Shown here: positions 1-7,820 of the stretch, piece by piece
Layout of the letters: each line of letters starts with the position of its first letter
Numbering within the stretch: the first letter of the stretch is position 1
NCBI GenBank assembly: GCA_031119205.1
Contig: JAVHYF010000033.1
Location: 1 to 50,960 of the forward strand
Length of the DNA stretch: 50,960 nt
From: Moraxellaceae bacterium
Lineage (GTDB): Bacteria > Pseudomonadota > Gammaproteobacteria > Burkholderiales > Rhodocyclaceae
Direction of reading: 5' to 3'
The notes under the pieces: generated by a model
The model's database searches: none
What the model was told of the DNA's origin: nothing
What the model saw: only the letters and a program-made list of their open reading frames with translations
Made by a program: the position numbers and the translations under genes

Positions 1-2
1 GA

Positions 3-79
3 CGCGGGGTGGAGCAGTCTGGCAGCTCGTCGGGCTCATAACCCGAAGGTCACAGGTTCAAATCCTGTCCCCGCAACCA
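3..79 (+). tRNA. initiator tRNA-fMet (CAT anticodon)
   Basis: A 77-nt cloverleaf with encoded CCA end. The acceptor strands pair except at the first position, C1 opposite A72. The anticodon stem carries three G-C pairs around CTCATAA. The C1:A72 mismatch and the GGG/CCC pairs are the hallmarks of initiator rather than elongator tRNA-Met. A strong hairpin terminator follows 11 nt later. Confidence 0.97.
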
Positions 80-90
80 AATCCTTCAGC

Positions 91-123
91 AAAAGGCCCG
101 ATCGCAAGATCGGGCCTTTTGCT
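91..123 (+). terminator. rho-independent terminator after tRNA-fMet
   Basis: A perfect 13-bp stem (91-103 with 108-120) closes a GCAA tetraloop. The right arm ends in TTTT and is followed by GCTTTG. The left arm begins AAAA, so it could also work in the opposite direction. It ends the tRNA transcript. Confidence 0.9.
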
Positions 124-238
124 TTGTGCGCACGGGTTGATCACGCGCCATGTCGCGCGACCATCCGGCACAGGCGCTGGATGGTATTTTCCCGCTGCTG
201 GTGTTTCCCCTTTTCTTCAGTCCGTATCGAGCACGTCG

Positions 239-607
239 ATGATCAACCTGCACGTCTTTTCCCGTCCCTCCGGCTTCCTTTTGTTCAAGGACTACGCCCT
301 GGGCGTAGTCATCGCTCGCAGCAAGGACGTGGCCGAATCGAAGGCCCTGCAGGAAGACAGTGCCGCATTCCGCATCGGGATCTGCAATTTCGCGGACAGG
401 CACAAGAAGCGCGCCAAGGACATCTTCCTGTTCATCGACGATGAGGATGAAGCCGCGCCCTACGTCCTGTCGGTGCTGCGCAAGATGTTTGGCGATCCGG
501 AGATCGCAACGCGTCTGGTGCGACTGAACTGCAAGGTGGAGTGTCCGAAGATGAGCGCAGCGGCGGCGCAGGCACTGACCGCACGCATCCTCGAGCGGGA
601 TTTCTGA
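239..607 (+). CDS. hypothetical protein, 122 aa
   Basis: I do not recognise this protein. ATG 239 (protein begins MINLHVFSRPSGF) is chosen because residues upstream of it look non-coding; no clear Shine-Dalgarno is visible. The sequence has mixed alpha/beta character: a hydrophobic strand near residues 20-27, a basic patch HKKRAKD around residue 56 and an acidic IDDEDE run around residue 67. There is no signal peptide or membrane segment. It stands alone between the tRNA terminator and the sulfonate block. Codon use matches its neighbours. Confidence 0.6.
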   Translation: MINLHVFSRPSGFLLFKDYALGVVIARSKDVAESKALQEDSAAFRIGICNFADRHKKRAKDIFLFIDDEDEAAPYVLSVLRKMFGDPEIATRLVRLNCKVECPKMSAAAAQALTARILERDF

Positions 608-802
608 GGCTGCCGGCACGCCGTCGGCAGGACGCTGCGCAACGGGGCTCTGGCGGTCTGCTGCAATCCGTTCAGCAATCAAGGCAGGTGCTGCATCTGC
701 CGCACGCGTGAGGATGCCGCGTTACGCCCGGTGAGCTCACGCAGCCGGCGTAAAGCCCGCCTGGATGGGCGTTCCAGCGCTTTGCCGGCGCGGCCAGCCG
801 GA

Positions 803-818
803 TGGCATGGCCCCTGCT
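803..818 (+). promoter_or_regulatory. candidate sigma-54 promoter (ATPase operon)
   Basis: TGGCATGGCCCCTGCT has invariant GG (804-805) and GC (816-817) separated by exactly 10 nt, and matches the -24/-12 consensus TGGCACG-N4-TTGCW except for two positions. The predicted start site near 829 lies just before the SD (845-849) and GTG start at 856. Chance matches occur in GC-rich DNA, so support comes mainly from its position and from similar sites elsewhere in the window. Confidence 0.45.
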
Positions 819-855
819 AACTGTGCTCCGAGCATCGTTCAATCGGAGGCCGGTC

Positions 856-1707
856 GTGAGCCAGGCAGCAGTTGCAAATTCCAGCGTGGTCGCCCCCAGT
901 GGCACCCTGAGTTTCCAGAACATCCGCAAGCAGTACGACGTGAAGGGTGAAGTCCTGCAGGTGCTGGACGGCATCAATCTCGAAGTGAAGCCGGGCGAGT
1001 TCGTCAGCATCGTCGGCAGCAGTGGTTGCGGAAAGTCCACGCTGCTGCGGCTGGCCATCGGCCTGGACGACGAGTACCAGGGCGACATCCTGCTCGACGG
1101 CGAGCGCATCCGTGGCACCAGCCTCAAGCGTGGCATCGTATTCCAGGAGCATCGCCTGTTCCCGTGGCTGACGGTGGAGCAGAACATCGGCGCGGCGCTG
1201 CAGAACTCCGACCTGTCCGATGCTGCCAAGCGCAAGGCCATCCAGGACCACGTCGACCTGGTGGGCCTGCAGGGTTTCGAGAAGGCCTATCCGCACCAGC
1301 TCTCCGGCGGCATGTCGCAGCGTGTGGCGATTGCGCGCGGCCTGGTGAACCGTCCGGAAATCCTGTTGCTGGACGAACCCTTCGGTGCGCTGGACGCATT
1401 GACCCGCGCCAACCTGCAGCAGGAGCTGCAGCGCATCTGGCAGACCGAGAAGATCACCATGATCCTCGTTACCCACGACGTGGAAGAAGCGGTGTTTCTC
1501 GGCGACCGCATCGTCGTCATGCAGCCGCGCCCGGGGCGCATCAAGCGCATCGTGCCGGTGCCCGTGCCGCATCCGCGCAACCGTCACGACCACGAGCTCA
1601 ACCGCATCAAGGAGGACGTGCTGCGCGAGTTCAGCCATCTGCCGCCGGATCAACTGGTGGAGGCGAGGCCGGAGCCGCGCGCGCAGGATCTCGTGTTCGC
1701 CTGGTAA
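856..1707 (+). CDS. sulfonate-type ABC transporter ATP-binding protein
   Basis: An SsuB/TauB-family ATPase of 283 aa that would power import of sulfonates or related anions. Visible motifs are Walker [13 protein letters not shown] signature LSGGMSQR, Walker [13 protein letters not shown] and the H-loop VTHDVEEA. The start is GTG 856, preceded by GGAGG at 845-849; an in-frame ATG at 802 lies inside the candidate promoter and has no SD. The ATPase is separated from its likely partners: matching binding proteins and two permeases sit about 10 kb away (9211-13996). The methyltransferase gene begins 5 nt after its stop. Confidence 0.92.
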   Translation: MSQAAVANSSVVAPSGTLSFQNIRKQYDVKGEVLQVLDGINLEVKPGEFVSIVGSSGCGKSTLLRLAIGLDDEYQGDILLDGERIRGTSLKRGIVFQEHRLFPWLTVEQNIGAALQNSDLSDAAKRKAIQDHVDLVGLQGFEKAYPHQLSGGMSQRVAIARGLVNRPEILLLDEPFGALDALTRANLQQELQRIWQTEKITMILVTHDVEEAVFLGDRIVVMQPRPGRIKRIVPVPVPHPRNRHDHELNRIKEDVLREFSHLPPDQLVEARPEPRAQDLVFAW

Positions 1708-1712
1708 GCGCC

Positions 1713-2525
1713 GTGCCCCCCAGCCTCCAACTCGATTCGGCCGAGCTGGCCGAGAAGTACGACAGCGTCAGCGACAAGCAGTACCAGCACGGTCTGCTCC
1801 TGCTCGATGATCTCGCCGTCCAGCCCGGCCAGCGCGTGCTGGACATCGGCTGTGGCACTGGCCGCCTGGGCGAGCACGTGGCGAGCGAACGCGTCGGGCC
1901 GCGCGGCGAGGTGGTGGGTATCGACCCGCTGCCACTGCGCATCGACATTGCGCGCCGCCGTGCTTCCGCCAATCACCATGTCAGCGTGGGGCGTGCGGAG
2001 GATCTGTCGGCTTTCGCCGATGCAAGCTTCGACGTCGTCTACCTCAACAGCGTCTACCACTGGCTGCCGGACAAGCGCAGCGTGCTGGCCGGCGTGCGAC
2101 GCGTGCTGAAACCGGGCGGTCGCCTGGGCATCAGCGTGGCCTCGCGCGAGCGCCCGCATGACGTGCAGCGCGTGCTGATCGATGCGCTGGCCAGTCATGC
2201 GCTGAACAGCGCCGTGGTGAATGGCAGTACCCCGCATCGAGTCAGCGCGGCCGAGCTCACCGAGCAACTGGACGCCGCCGGGCTCCTGCTGGAGCGACTC
2301 GAGCTGCGTCGCTTCGCGGATCATTTCCCCGACGTGGAGTCGGTGCTGGATTTCTACTTCGCGAGTTCCTTCGGCAACTTCCTCACCGACTACCTGCCGG
2401 ACGTGCGCGCCAGGGTGCTGGACACCTTGCAGGCGCGCCTGCTGGCGCGACGCGGGCCGCAGGGCATCCTGCTGCACCGGAACCTGTTCTTCCTCGTGGC
2501 GTCCGCACCGCAGGACGACCGCTGA
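1713..2525 (+). CDS. class I SAM-dependent methyltransferase
   Basis: A 270-aa methyltransferase. Motif I VLDIGCGTG (about residues 42-50) binds SAM. An acidic residue after the second strand (GIDPLPLRIDIA) and a VLKPGG post-motif follow, as in UbiE/Methyltransf_11 proteins. The start GTG 1713 lies 5 nt after the ATPase stop, so the two are surely cotranscribed; its SD is weak. The substrate cannot be read from the sequence. The operon position suggests a small sulfur or thiol compound, but that is inference. The C-terminal 80 residues are helical and not typical of any one subfamily I can name. Confidence 0.85.
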   Translation: MPPSLQLDSAELAEKYDSVSDKQYQHGLLLLDDLAVQPGQRVLDIGCGTGRLGEHVASERVGPRGEVVGIDPLPLRIDIARRRASANHHVSVGRAEDLSAFADASFDVVYLNSVYHWLPDKRSVLAGVRRVLKPGGRLGISVASRERPHDVQRVLIDALASHALNSAVVNGSTPHRVSAAELTEQLDAAGLLLERLELRRFADHFPDVESVLDFYFASSFGNFLTDYLPDVRARVLDTLQARLLARRGPQGILLHRNLFFLVASAPQDDR

Positions 2526-2532
2526 CGCCCCA

Positions 2533-2570
2533 GCAAAGCGCTGCGCAGCGCTTTGCGCTGGACTGTTTTT
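2533..2570 (+). terminator. perfect palindrome, possible terminator
   Basis: 2533-2544 and 2545-2556 form a 24-nt perfect palindrome containing AAAGCGC, followed by TTTTT at 2566-2570. It lies in the 74-nt gap between the methyltransferase and the GST. It may attenuate the operon or act as a REP-like element, since its core resembles the repeat at 9082-9185. Confidence 0.5.
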
Positions 2571-2599
2571 CCACACCCACACAACAAGGATCCATCTCC

Positions 2600-3220
2600 A
2601 TGCCGAAGCTGTATGTCGCAAAGGGCGCCTGCTCGCTGGGCGCGCATGTCGTGCTCAAGGAACTGGGCATCGCCCACGAGATCGTCAAGGTGCCGCTGCG
2701 TCAGCCCGACTCGCCGATCTTCAAGGTCAATCCGCTGGGCCGCGTGCCGACGCTGGTGACGGACGATGGCGAGGTCATCACCGAGAATGCGGCGATCCTG
2801 CCGTACCTGGCCGATCTCAAGCCCGAGGCCGGCCTCTTCGCGCCCGCTGGCAGCGTCGAGCGTGCGCGCATCCAGGAATGGATCGGCCTGGTGAATTCGG
2901 ATCTGCATCCGGCGTTCCGCGCGGTGAACCGTCCCAACCTGTTCCACCCGGACGAGGCGCAGTTTCCCGCCGTGCGTGCGCAGGGCCTGACGCGCCTGCG
3001 CGATCTGCTGTCGGCGATCCAGCGCAAGCTGGAGGGCAAGACCTGGGCGATCGGGGAACGCTTCACGGTGGCGGATGCCTACCTCGGCGTCTTCATCGGC
3101 TGGCTGCCGCGTGCCGGCATCGACGCCGCGAAGGACTACCCGGGCCTCGCTGCCTACGGCGACCGCTACCATGCGCGTAGTGCGGTGAAGGCCGCGCTGA
3201 CCGTCGAAAGTACTGACTGA
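2600..3220 (+). CDS. glutathione S-transferase, beta-class-like
   Basis: A 206-aa cytosolic GST. The N-terminal thioredoxin fold begins MPKLYVAKGACSLGAH, with the Cys at residue 11 equivalent to the beta-class catalytic Cys. The cis-Pro segment GRVPTLV and ENAAILPYL bind glutathione. The C-terminal helical domain carries FTVADAYLGV, the usual N-capping box. AAGGA at 2585-2589 supports ATG 2600. Beta-class GSTs conjugate or remove glutathione from electrophiles. Here the neighbours (ABC ATPase, methyltransferase, reductase) suggest a role in organosulfur breakdown, which is inference. Confidence 0.9.
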   Translation: MPKLYVAKGACSLGAHVVLKELGIAHEIVKVPLRQPDSPIFKVNPLGRVPTLVTDDGEVITENAAILPYLADLKPEAGLFAPAGSVERARIQEWIGLVNSDLHPAFRAVNRPNLFHPDEAQFPAVRAQGLTRLRDLLSAIQRKLEGKTWAIGERFTVADAYLGVFIGWLPRAGIDAAKDYPGLAAYGDRYHARSAVKAALTVESTD

Positions 3221-3235
3221 TGCAACGGAGCCTGC

Positions 3236-3826
3236 ATGCCTGAACGCCTCGATGATCGTGCCCTGGACCAGTTGTTCCGCCAGGCGCGCACCTATCCTGC
3301 CTTCCTGCCGCGCGCCATCGACGACGCGACGATCCGCGAGCTGTACGAGCTGCTGAAATGGGGGCCGACGGCCTTCAACGCGCAGCCGGGCCGTTACCTG
3401 TTCGTGCGCTCCAGGGAGGCGAAGGAGAAGCTCGCGCCAGCACTGTCGTCCGGCAATCGCGACAAGACGCTGGCGGCACCGCTGACCGTCGTGTTCGCGT
3501 GGGACACGCAGTTCCCCGAACACCTGACGACCCAGTGGGACAAGCCCAGTGCCAAGGCACTGTTCGACGACACGCCCGCGCTGGTGGAGCCGACAGCACT
3601 GCGCAGCGGTAACCTGCAGGCGGCCTACCTGATCGTCGCAGCGCGTGCGCTGGGGCTGGACGTGGGGCCGATGTCCGGCTTCAAGCCGGACGTGGTGAAC
3701 GAAGCCTTCTTTCCGGAGGGCCGCTGGAAGGCCAACTTCCTCGCCAACATCGGTTATGGAGATCCCTCGAAGCTAGCGCCGCGTGGTCCCCGTCTGGGCT
3801 TCGACGAGGTTGCGCGTATCGTTTGA
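3236..3826 (+). CDS. RutE/HadB-like nitroreductase-family reductase
   Basis: A 196-aa FMN-dependent reductase, the same length as E. coli RutE (malonic semialdehyde reductase). It shares the family features LKWGPTAFNAQPGRYLFV near residues 40-57, SGNLQAAYLI, and the C-terminal GYGDPSK...FDEVARI. ATG 3236 follows GGAG after a 15-nt gap from the GST. No other rut pyrimidine-degradation gene is present, so it probably reduces another aldehyde or electrophile. Its last 54 nt overlap the end of the convergent serine hydrolase gene. Confidence 0.85.
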   Translation: MPERLDDRALDQLFRQARTYPAFLPRAIDDATIRELYELLKWGPTAFNAQPGRYLFVRSREAKEKLAPALSSGNRDKTLAAPLTVVFAWDTQFPEHLTTQWDKPSAKALFDDTPALVEPTALRSGNLQAAYLIVAARALGLDVGPMSGFKPDVVNEAFFPEGRWKANFLANIGYGDPSKLAPRGPRLGFDEVARIV

Positions 3827-5017
3827 CGCTTCGCTCTCCGCGTCGGCACGGCTGATCAGCACATCCGACACAGCCTTGCCGACGCGCTGGAACACCACGC
3901 CGGCTTCCGTGCGGTCGTTGAGATCCGAGGCGCAGGTCGCCACCACGATGGCCTTAGCGATGTCCTGCGGGTTGATCACCGCCATGTGGCAGGCGCGCCG
4001 GTGCTGGGTGCCGGTCTTGTGGATGATCATCTCGCTCTTGGGGATGCCGCCTTCGAGGCGGTAATCGCCGCGGCGGCCGTACTTCATCATCTTGAACAGG
4101 GTCTGGGTGCTTTGCGCGGACAACAGCTTGCCGCGCACCAGTTGTTCCAGCATGTCGCCGTAGCCTTGCAGCGTCGCGGTGTTCATGTCGCGCTGGTAGT
4201 AGCGGGCGTAGGCCTCGCCGAAGCTCTTCGCCTTCAGGTCCGCCTCGCGCAAGTCCAGTTCTCGGCGGATCGCGGCCACGCGTTGCGGGCCGATGTCCGG
4301 GCCGGCCACCTTGATGAGTTGCTGGTTGTCCAGCTTGCGCGCGTCCGGGTGCAGCTCGGCGTAGATCTCGCGGCGCACCGTCACGAAGTCGGTCAGCTGC
4401 ACCTGCTTGCCCAGCAGAGATTTCGCGGTGCCGTTCAGGTTGTCGATGCCGGCAGTGCGGATCAGCAGGTTGGCGGCCGTGTTGTCGCTGACACCCAGCA
4501 TGCGCGTCAGCAGCGACTCCACGCTGTACTGGCTCCCGTTCTCCGCCCACAGCAGTTCGCCGGCACCATCCACCTTGTCCTGTTCCTGCAGGGTCAGCGG
4601 GCTTTGCAGGCCGAGCTTGCCGGCATCCACCTGGCGCAGCACGGTGATGGCGATCGGCACCTTGACGGTGGAGCTGAGGTACCAGGGCTGGTCGGCGGCG
4701 TGGGAGTAGGTCTCGCCGGTCGCCAGACGCTTCACATAGACGCCGAGCTTGCCGTTGGACTGCCGGTCGATGCGCTGAATCTGCTGGCCCAGCTCGTCCT
4801 GCCAGCCTTGTGCCGCCGCAGGTTCAGCGTGCGGGATCAGTACGCTGACTGCCAGCAGGGCGGGCAGCAGGCTGCGCAGCAACGGGCCGCTGCTTGCTGG
4901 CGGGGACGTTTCCGCCGGCACGGGGCGCAGGCGCCACGGCAGGTGGGACGGCGGGCGCGACAGGTACTGCGGCGGACAGGACTTCGTCTCGCGAGAGCGG
5001 GGGGCAGGCGGGTTCAT
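3773..5017 (-). CDS. class A beta-lactamase-like serine hydrolase (copy 1)
   Basis: A 414-aa exported serine hydrolase of the PenP/COG2367 type. It has S116-x-x-K119 (SSTVK), SDN at 177-179 and KTG in IHKTGTQ. I do not see a canonical omega-loop ExxLN. ATG 5017 has a good SD (AGAGGA), but this start puts a ~45-residue leader before the hydrophobic signal segment (LLRSLLPALLAVSVL) and overlaps the upstream gene by 194 nt. GTG 4921 is an alternative that gives a normal signal peptide. It could be a beta-lactamase, a peptidoglycan enzyme or an esterase. It is a paralogue of the next gene. Confidence 0.85.
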   Translation of the reverse strand: MNPPAPRSRETKSCPPQYLSRPPSHLPWRLRPVPAETSPPASSGPLLRSLLPALLAVSVLIPHAEPAAAQGWQDELGQQIQRIDRQSNGKLGVYVKRLATGETYSHAADQPWYLSSTVKVPIAITVLRQVDAGKLGLQSPLTLQEQDKVDGAGELLWAENGSQYSVESLLTRMLGVSDNTAANLLIRTAGIDNLNGTAKSLLGKQVQLTDFVTVRREIYAELHPDARKLDNQQLIKVAGPDIGPQRVAAIRRELDLREADLKAKSFGEAYARYYQRDMNTATLQGYGDMLEQLVRGKLLSAQSTQTLFKMMKYGRRGDYRLEGGIPKSEMIIHKTGTQHRRACHMAVINPQDIAKAIVVATCASDLNDRTEAGVVFQRVGKAVSDVLISRADAESEASNDTRNLVEAQTGTTRR

Positions 5018-6194
5018 CGGGGATTCCTCTCGTTATGGCACCGGAACGGCACAGCGCTACGCCGACGTCACGCAATGCGCGCTCGGCACGTTCCAGCGAA
5101 AGCTCGCCGCGCGCACAGGCGGCGATGACGACACGTTGCACATGCATGCCGTGCGCAATCTTGATGACGCCGCTATCGCAGATGCGGCGGCGCTGGGTTC
5201 CGGTCTTGTGGGCGAACTGCGCGCCGGGCAACAGGCCGGCCTTGATGCGATGCGTGCCGGTGGCGGTGCGACGCATCACCCCCAGCAGGTAGTCGGTCTG
5301 CTTCGCGGACAGCATCTCGCCGTCCGCCAGCGCTTCCAGCAGATCGCCGTAAGTGGACAGGCGCGCGCTGTTCACACCGCTGGCGTAGTAGGCGGAGAAG
5401 GCCTCGTCCAGCGATGACCGCCTGAACTTCGCGACCGGTGTTTCGGTGAGGCGCGCCAGCAGGGCGAGGCGGTCCTTGTCCCGCTGCTGGCGATGCAGCA
5501 GCAGCAGGTCATTGCCGGCCAGGCGCTCGGCGGCGGGCGTCAGCTCGCCATAGACGAGACGTCGCACGTCGCCCAGCGTGGTGATGCGGCCGAAGTCGTC
5601 ACCACCGATCTCGCTGGCCACGTGGTTCACGTTACGGATGCCCACCAGCTCGATCAGCATGTCGCTGGCCGTGTTGTCGCTGTAGATGATCATCTGCTCC
5701 AGCAGGAAGCGGACGCTGAGCTGCGCGCCGACGCGCTGGCGGTTGGTCAGGCCGGCGCCGTCCACGTAGTCGGCGGCGCGCAGGGTCATCTTGCTGTCCA
5801 GATCGATCAGGCCGGCGTCGACACCGCGTAGCACCGCGATGGCGATCGGCACCTTCACGGTGGAAGCGAGATACCAGGTTTCGCTGGCGCGATAGCGCGC
5901 GGTCTCACCGGACTCCAGGTCGCGCACGTAGACGCCGATGTCCGCGCGATGCTCCGCGTCCACCACGTCCAGCGATTTTTCAAGGCGTTTGGTCCAGGCC
6001 GCGGGCGGCGCATCAGCCGGTGTACCGGCGGTCGTGACGGCGGCGCTGAAGCTCGCGGTGACCGCGACTACAAGCGCGCGAAGCCTGCGCGCAGTGGGAA
6101 ACGGCACATGTATGGGTGTGCGTATGGAGGCAGCGAGCACGCGCGCAGCGGCGTCGCGATGCGATGGAGAGAGGGGAATACTCAGTGGATGCAC
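4824..6194 (-). CDS. class A beta-lactamase-like serine hydrolase (copy 2)
   Basis: A 456-aa paralogue of the downstream gene with S111-x-x-K114 (ASTVK), SDN at 172-174 and KTG in AHKTGTQ. A hydrophobic signal segment ALVVAVTASFSAAV follows TARRLR near residue 40. The annotated start is GTG 6194, with AGGA about 10 nt upstream. GTG at residue 30 would give a shorter leader. After the catalytic domain there is a ~60-residue Pro/Ala-rich tail, and this tail is the part that overlaps the next gene in another frame. Tandem duplication is likely. Confidence 0.82.
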   Translation of the reverse strand: MHPLSIPLSPSHRDAAARVLAASIRTPIHVPFPTARRLRALVVAVTASFSAAVTTAGTPADAPPAAWTKRLEKSLDVVDAEHRADIGVYVRDLESGETARYRASETWYLASTVKVPIAIAVLRGVDAGLIDLDSKMTLRAADYVDGAGLTNRQRVGAQLSVRFLLEQMIIYSDNTASDMLIELVGIRNVNHVASEIGGDDFGRITTLGDVRRLVYGELTPAAERLAGNDLLLLHRQQRDKDRLALLARLTETPVAKFRRSSLDEAFSAYYASGVNSARLSTYGDLLEALADGEMLSAKQTDYLLGVMRRTATGTHRIKAGLLPGAQFAHKTGTQRRRICDSGVIKIAHGMHVQRVVIAACARGELSLERAERALRDVGVALCRSGAITRGIPDEPACPPLSRDEVLSAAVPVAPAVPPAVAPAPRAGGNVPASKQRPVAAQPAARPAGSQRTDPAR

Positions 6195-6221
6195 GATCCG
6201 AGTCCTGCGCAGGACGGATCG
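6195..6221. promoter_or_regulatory. imperfect inverted repeat at the hydrolase start
   Basis: GATCCG...GTCCTGC and GCAGGACGGATC form an imperfect palindrome with a 2-nt bulge, immediately upstream of the GTG start at 6194. It could be an operator or mRNA hairpin for the hydrolase pair. Confidence 0.35.
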
Positions 6222-6308
6222 TGTAACGGTACGGTGAAGTCGCAGCCGGCAGGTGTAAGAACTGTCCGATCTGCAGGTCGGCGAGTCGTCCTAAGTGTGC
6301 GAGGGGAT

Positions 6309-6336
6309 CGTGGTCGTGCAGCGCTGCACGACCACG
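6309..6336. terminator. 28-nt perfect palindrome between same-strand genes
   Basis: 6309-6322 and 6323-6336 are perfect reverse complements (arm begins CGTGGTCGTGCAGC) with no spacer. It lies 22 nt beyond the stop of the leftward monooxygenase gene. There is no T-run, so it may be a terminator of weak type or a dyad binding site. Confidence 0.4.
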
Positions 6337-6358
6337 GCTCACATCTGGAAGCGTGGCG

Positions 6359-7747
6359 TCAGGAAACCGTGTCCGTCGCCTTCGTCAGCGACTGCGCAAG
6401 TCCGAGGCGACGCGCGACGGTGAACTGGTTGGCCGGCCGCGCCAGCCCCAGGTTTTCGCGCAGCGTTTTGCCTTCGTACGCGGTGCGGAACAGGCCGCGG
6501 CGCTGCAGCTCCGGCACCACGAGGTCGACGAAATCATTCAACGATTCCGGCAGCACCGGCGGCATGACGTTGAAGCCGTCGGCGGCCTCGTTCTCGAACC
6601 ATTCCTGGATCTGGTCGGCGATGGTCTGCGGCGTGCCCACCACCACCCAGTGACCGCGCGCACCCGCGAGGTATTCGTACAACTGGCGCACCGTGAAGCC
6701 TTCGCGCTTCGCCAGCGTCAGCACCACGTTCTGGCGGCTGTTGCGGCCCTTTTCCAGCTCGGGGTAGTAAGGCGGCGGTGCGTCGAGGTTCCACTTCGTC
6801 ACGTCCTCACCGGGCCAGAACTTGGCGATCTCACCGAGACCCACGGAGGGATGGATCAGGCCCTGCAGCTTCGCCCACTTTGCCTGTGCCTCTTCCTCGG
6901 TGCGGCCGATCACCGGCGAGATGCCGGGCAGTACCAGCAGCTCTTCCGGGCGGCGACCGTACTTGGCCATACGGCCCTTGATGTCGCGGTAGAAGGATTG
7001 CGCTTCGGCGAGGCTGGTCCATGCGGTGAAGATGGCTTCCGCGGTGGCGGCCGCCAGCTCGCGGCCGGGTTCGCTGGAGCCCGCCTGCACGATCACCGGG
7101 TAGCCCTGCGGCGGGCGCTCGATGTTCAGCGGGCCGCTCACCTTGAAGAACTTCCCTTCATGATTGATCTTGTGGAGCTTCGCCGGATCGAAGTACACGC
7201 CGCTCTCCGCGTCGCGCTTGAAGGCGTCGTCCTCGAAGCTGTCCCACAGGCCCTTCACGACGTCCACGAACTCATGCGCGCGCTCGTAGCGCAGCTCCGG
7301 CTCCGGATGCCTGTCATAGCCGAAGTTGCCGAACACCGTCTCGGCGCTGGTCGTCACCACGTTCCACGCGGCGCGGCCCTTCGAGATGTGATCCAGCGAG
7401 GCGAACTTGCGCGCCAGCAGGAAGGGGTCTTCGTAGGTGGTGGAGGCGGTGGCGACGAAGCCGATGTGCTTCGTGGCGGTGGCGAGTGCGGCCCACAGCG
7501 TGACAGGCTCGAAATGCGACACGCGGCCCTGGCGGCTGAAGGCCTCCGGGTCGTCGATCCAGCGGATGCCCGGGCTGTCGGCGACGAACACCTGGTCGAA
7601 CAGGCCGCGCTCGGCGGTCCTCGCGACCTCGATGTAGTGATCGATGTTCACGCCGGAGTCGATCTGCGAACCAGGGTGGCGCCAGGCGGCGATATGGTGG
7701 CCGGTGGCCATGATGAATGCGCCGAGGCGCAGCTTGCGTTGGCTCAT
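6359..7747 (-). CDS. NtaA/SnaA/DszA-family flavin-dependent monooxygenase
   Basis: A 462-aa member of the bacterial luciferase-like (LLM) monooxygenases, which use reduced FMN from a separate reductase. Family signatures visible are LGAFIMATGHHIAAWRHP at the N terminus, SKGRAAWNVVTT near residue 125, and YPVIVQAGSSEPGRELAA. The length matches NtaA/SnaA/DszA/DmoA proteins, which cleave C-N or C-S bonds. The TauD-like gene upstream ends 64 nt before it on the same strand, so they are probably cotranscribed. Nitroreductase-type genes nearby could supply FMNH2. The exact sulfur substrate is unknown. Confidence 0.92.
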   Translation of the reverse strand: MSQRKLRLGAFIMATGHHIAAWRHPGSQIDSGVNIDHYIEVARTAERGLFDQVFVADSPGIRWIDDPEAFSRQGRVSHFEPVTLWAALATATKHIGFVATASTTYEDPFLLARKFASLDHISKGRAAWNVVTTSAETVFGNFGYDRHPEPELRYERAHEFVDVVKGLWDSFEDDAFKRDAESGVYFDPAKLHKINHEGKFFKVSGPLNIERPPQGYPVIVQAGSSEPGRELAAATAEAIFTAWTSLAEAQSFYRDIKGRMAKYGRRPEELLVLPGISPVIGRTEEEAQAKWAKLQGLIHPSVGLGEIAKFWPGEDVTKWNLDAPPPYYPELEKGRNSRQNVVLTLAKREGFTVRQLYEYLAGARGHWVVVGTPQTIADQIQEWFENEAADGFNVMPPVLPESLNDFVDLVVPELQRRGLFRTAYEGKTLRENLGLARPANQFTVARRLGLAQSLTKATDTVS

Positions 7748-7781
7748 GGTGGAGTGCTCCGGAGCAGAGGGTTCAGCGAGT

Positions 7782-7820
7782 GGATTCAGAACGAGGATTC
7801 AGAACGAGGATTCAGAACGG
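7782..7820. repeat. three tandem copies of a 13-nt unit
   Basis: GGATTCAGAACGA occurs at 7782-7794 and 7795-7807, and with its last base changed to G at 7808-7820. The third copy contains the TGA stop (7812-7814) of the TauD-like gene on the minus strand, so the other two copies are duplications of that gene's 3' end. Confidence 0.9.

Noticed and set aside
1026-1712. Long open frame upstream of and in frame with the methyltransferase start
   Set aside because: It is an Arg/Ala/Gly-rich shadow of the ABC ATPase gene. The methyltransferase fold begins only after GTG 1713.
3773-6194. Calling the serine hydrolases antibiotic-resistance beta-lactamases
   Set aside because: SxxK, SDN and KTG are present but no canonical omega-loop ExxLN is seen, and the context is metabolic.
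7782-7820. CRISPR-like array
   Set aside because: The units are 13 nt, contiguous and without spacers. No cas genes are present, and I saw no CRISPR array in the window.
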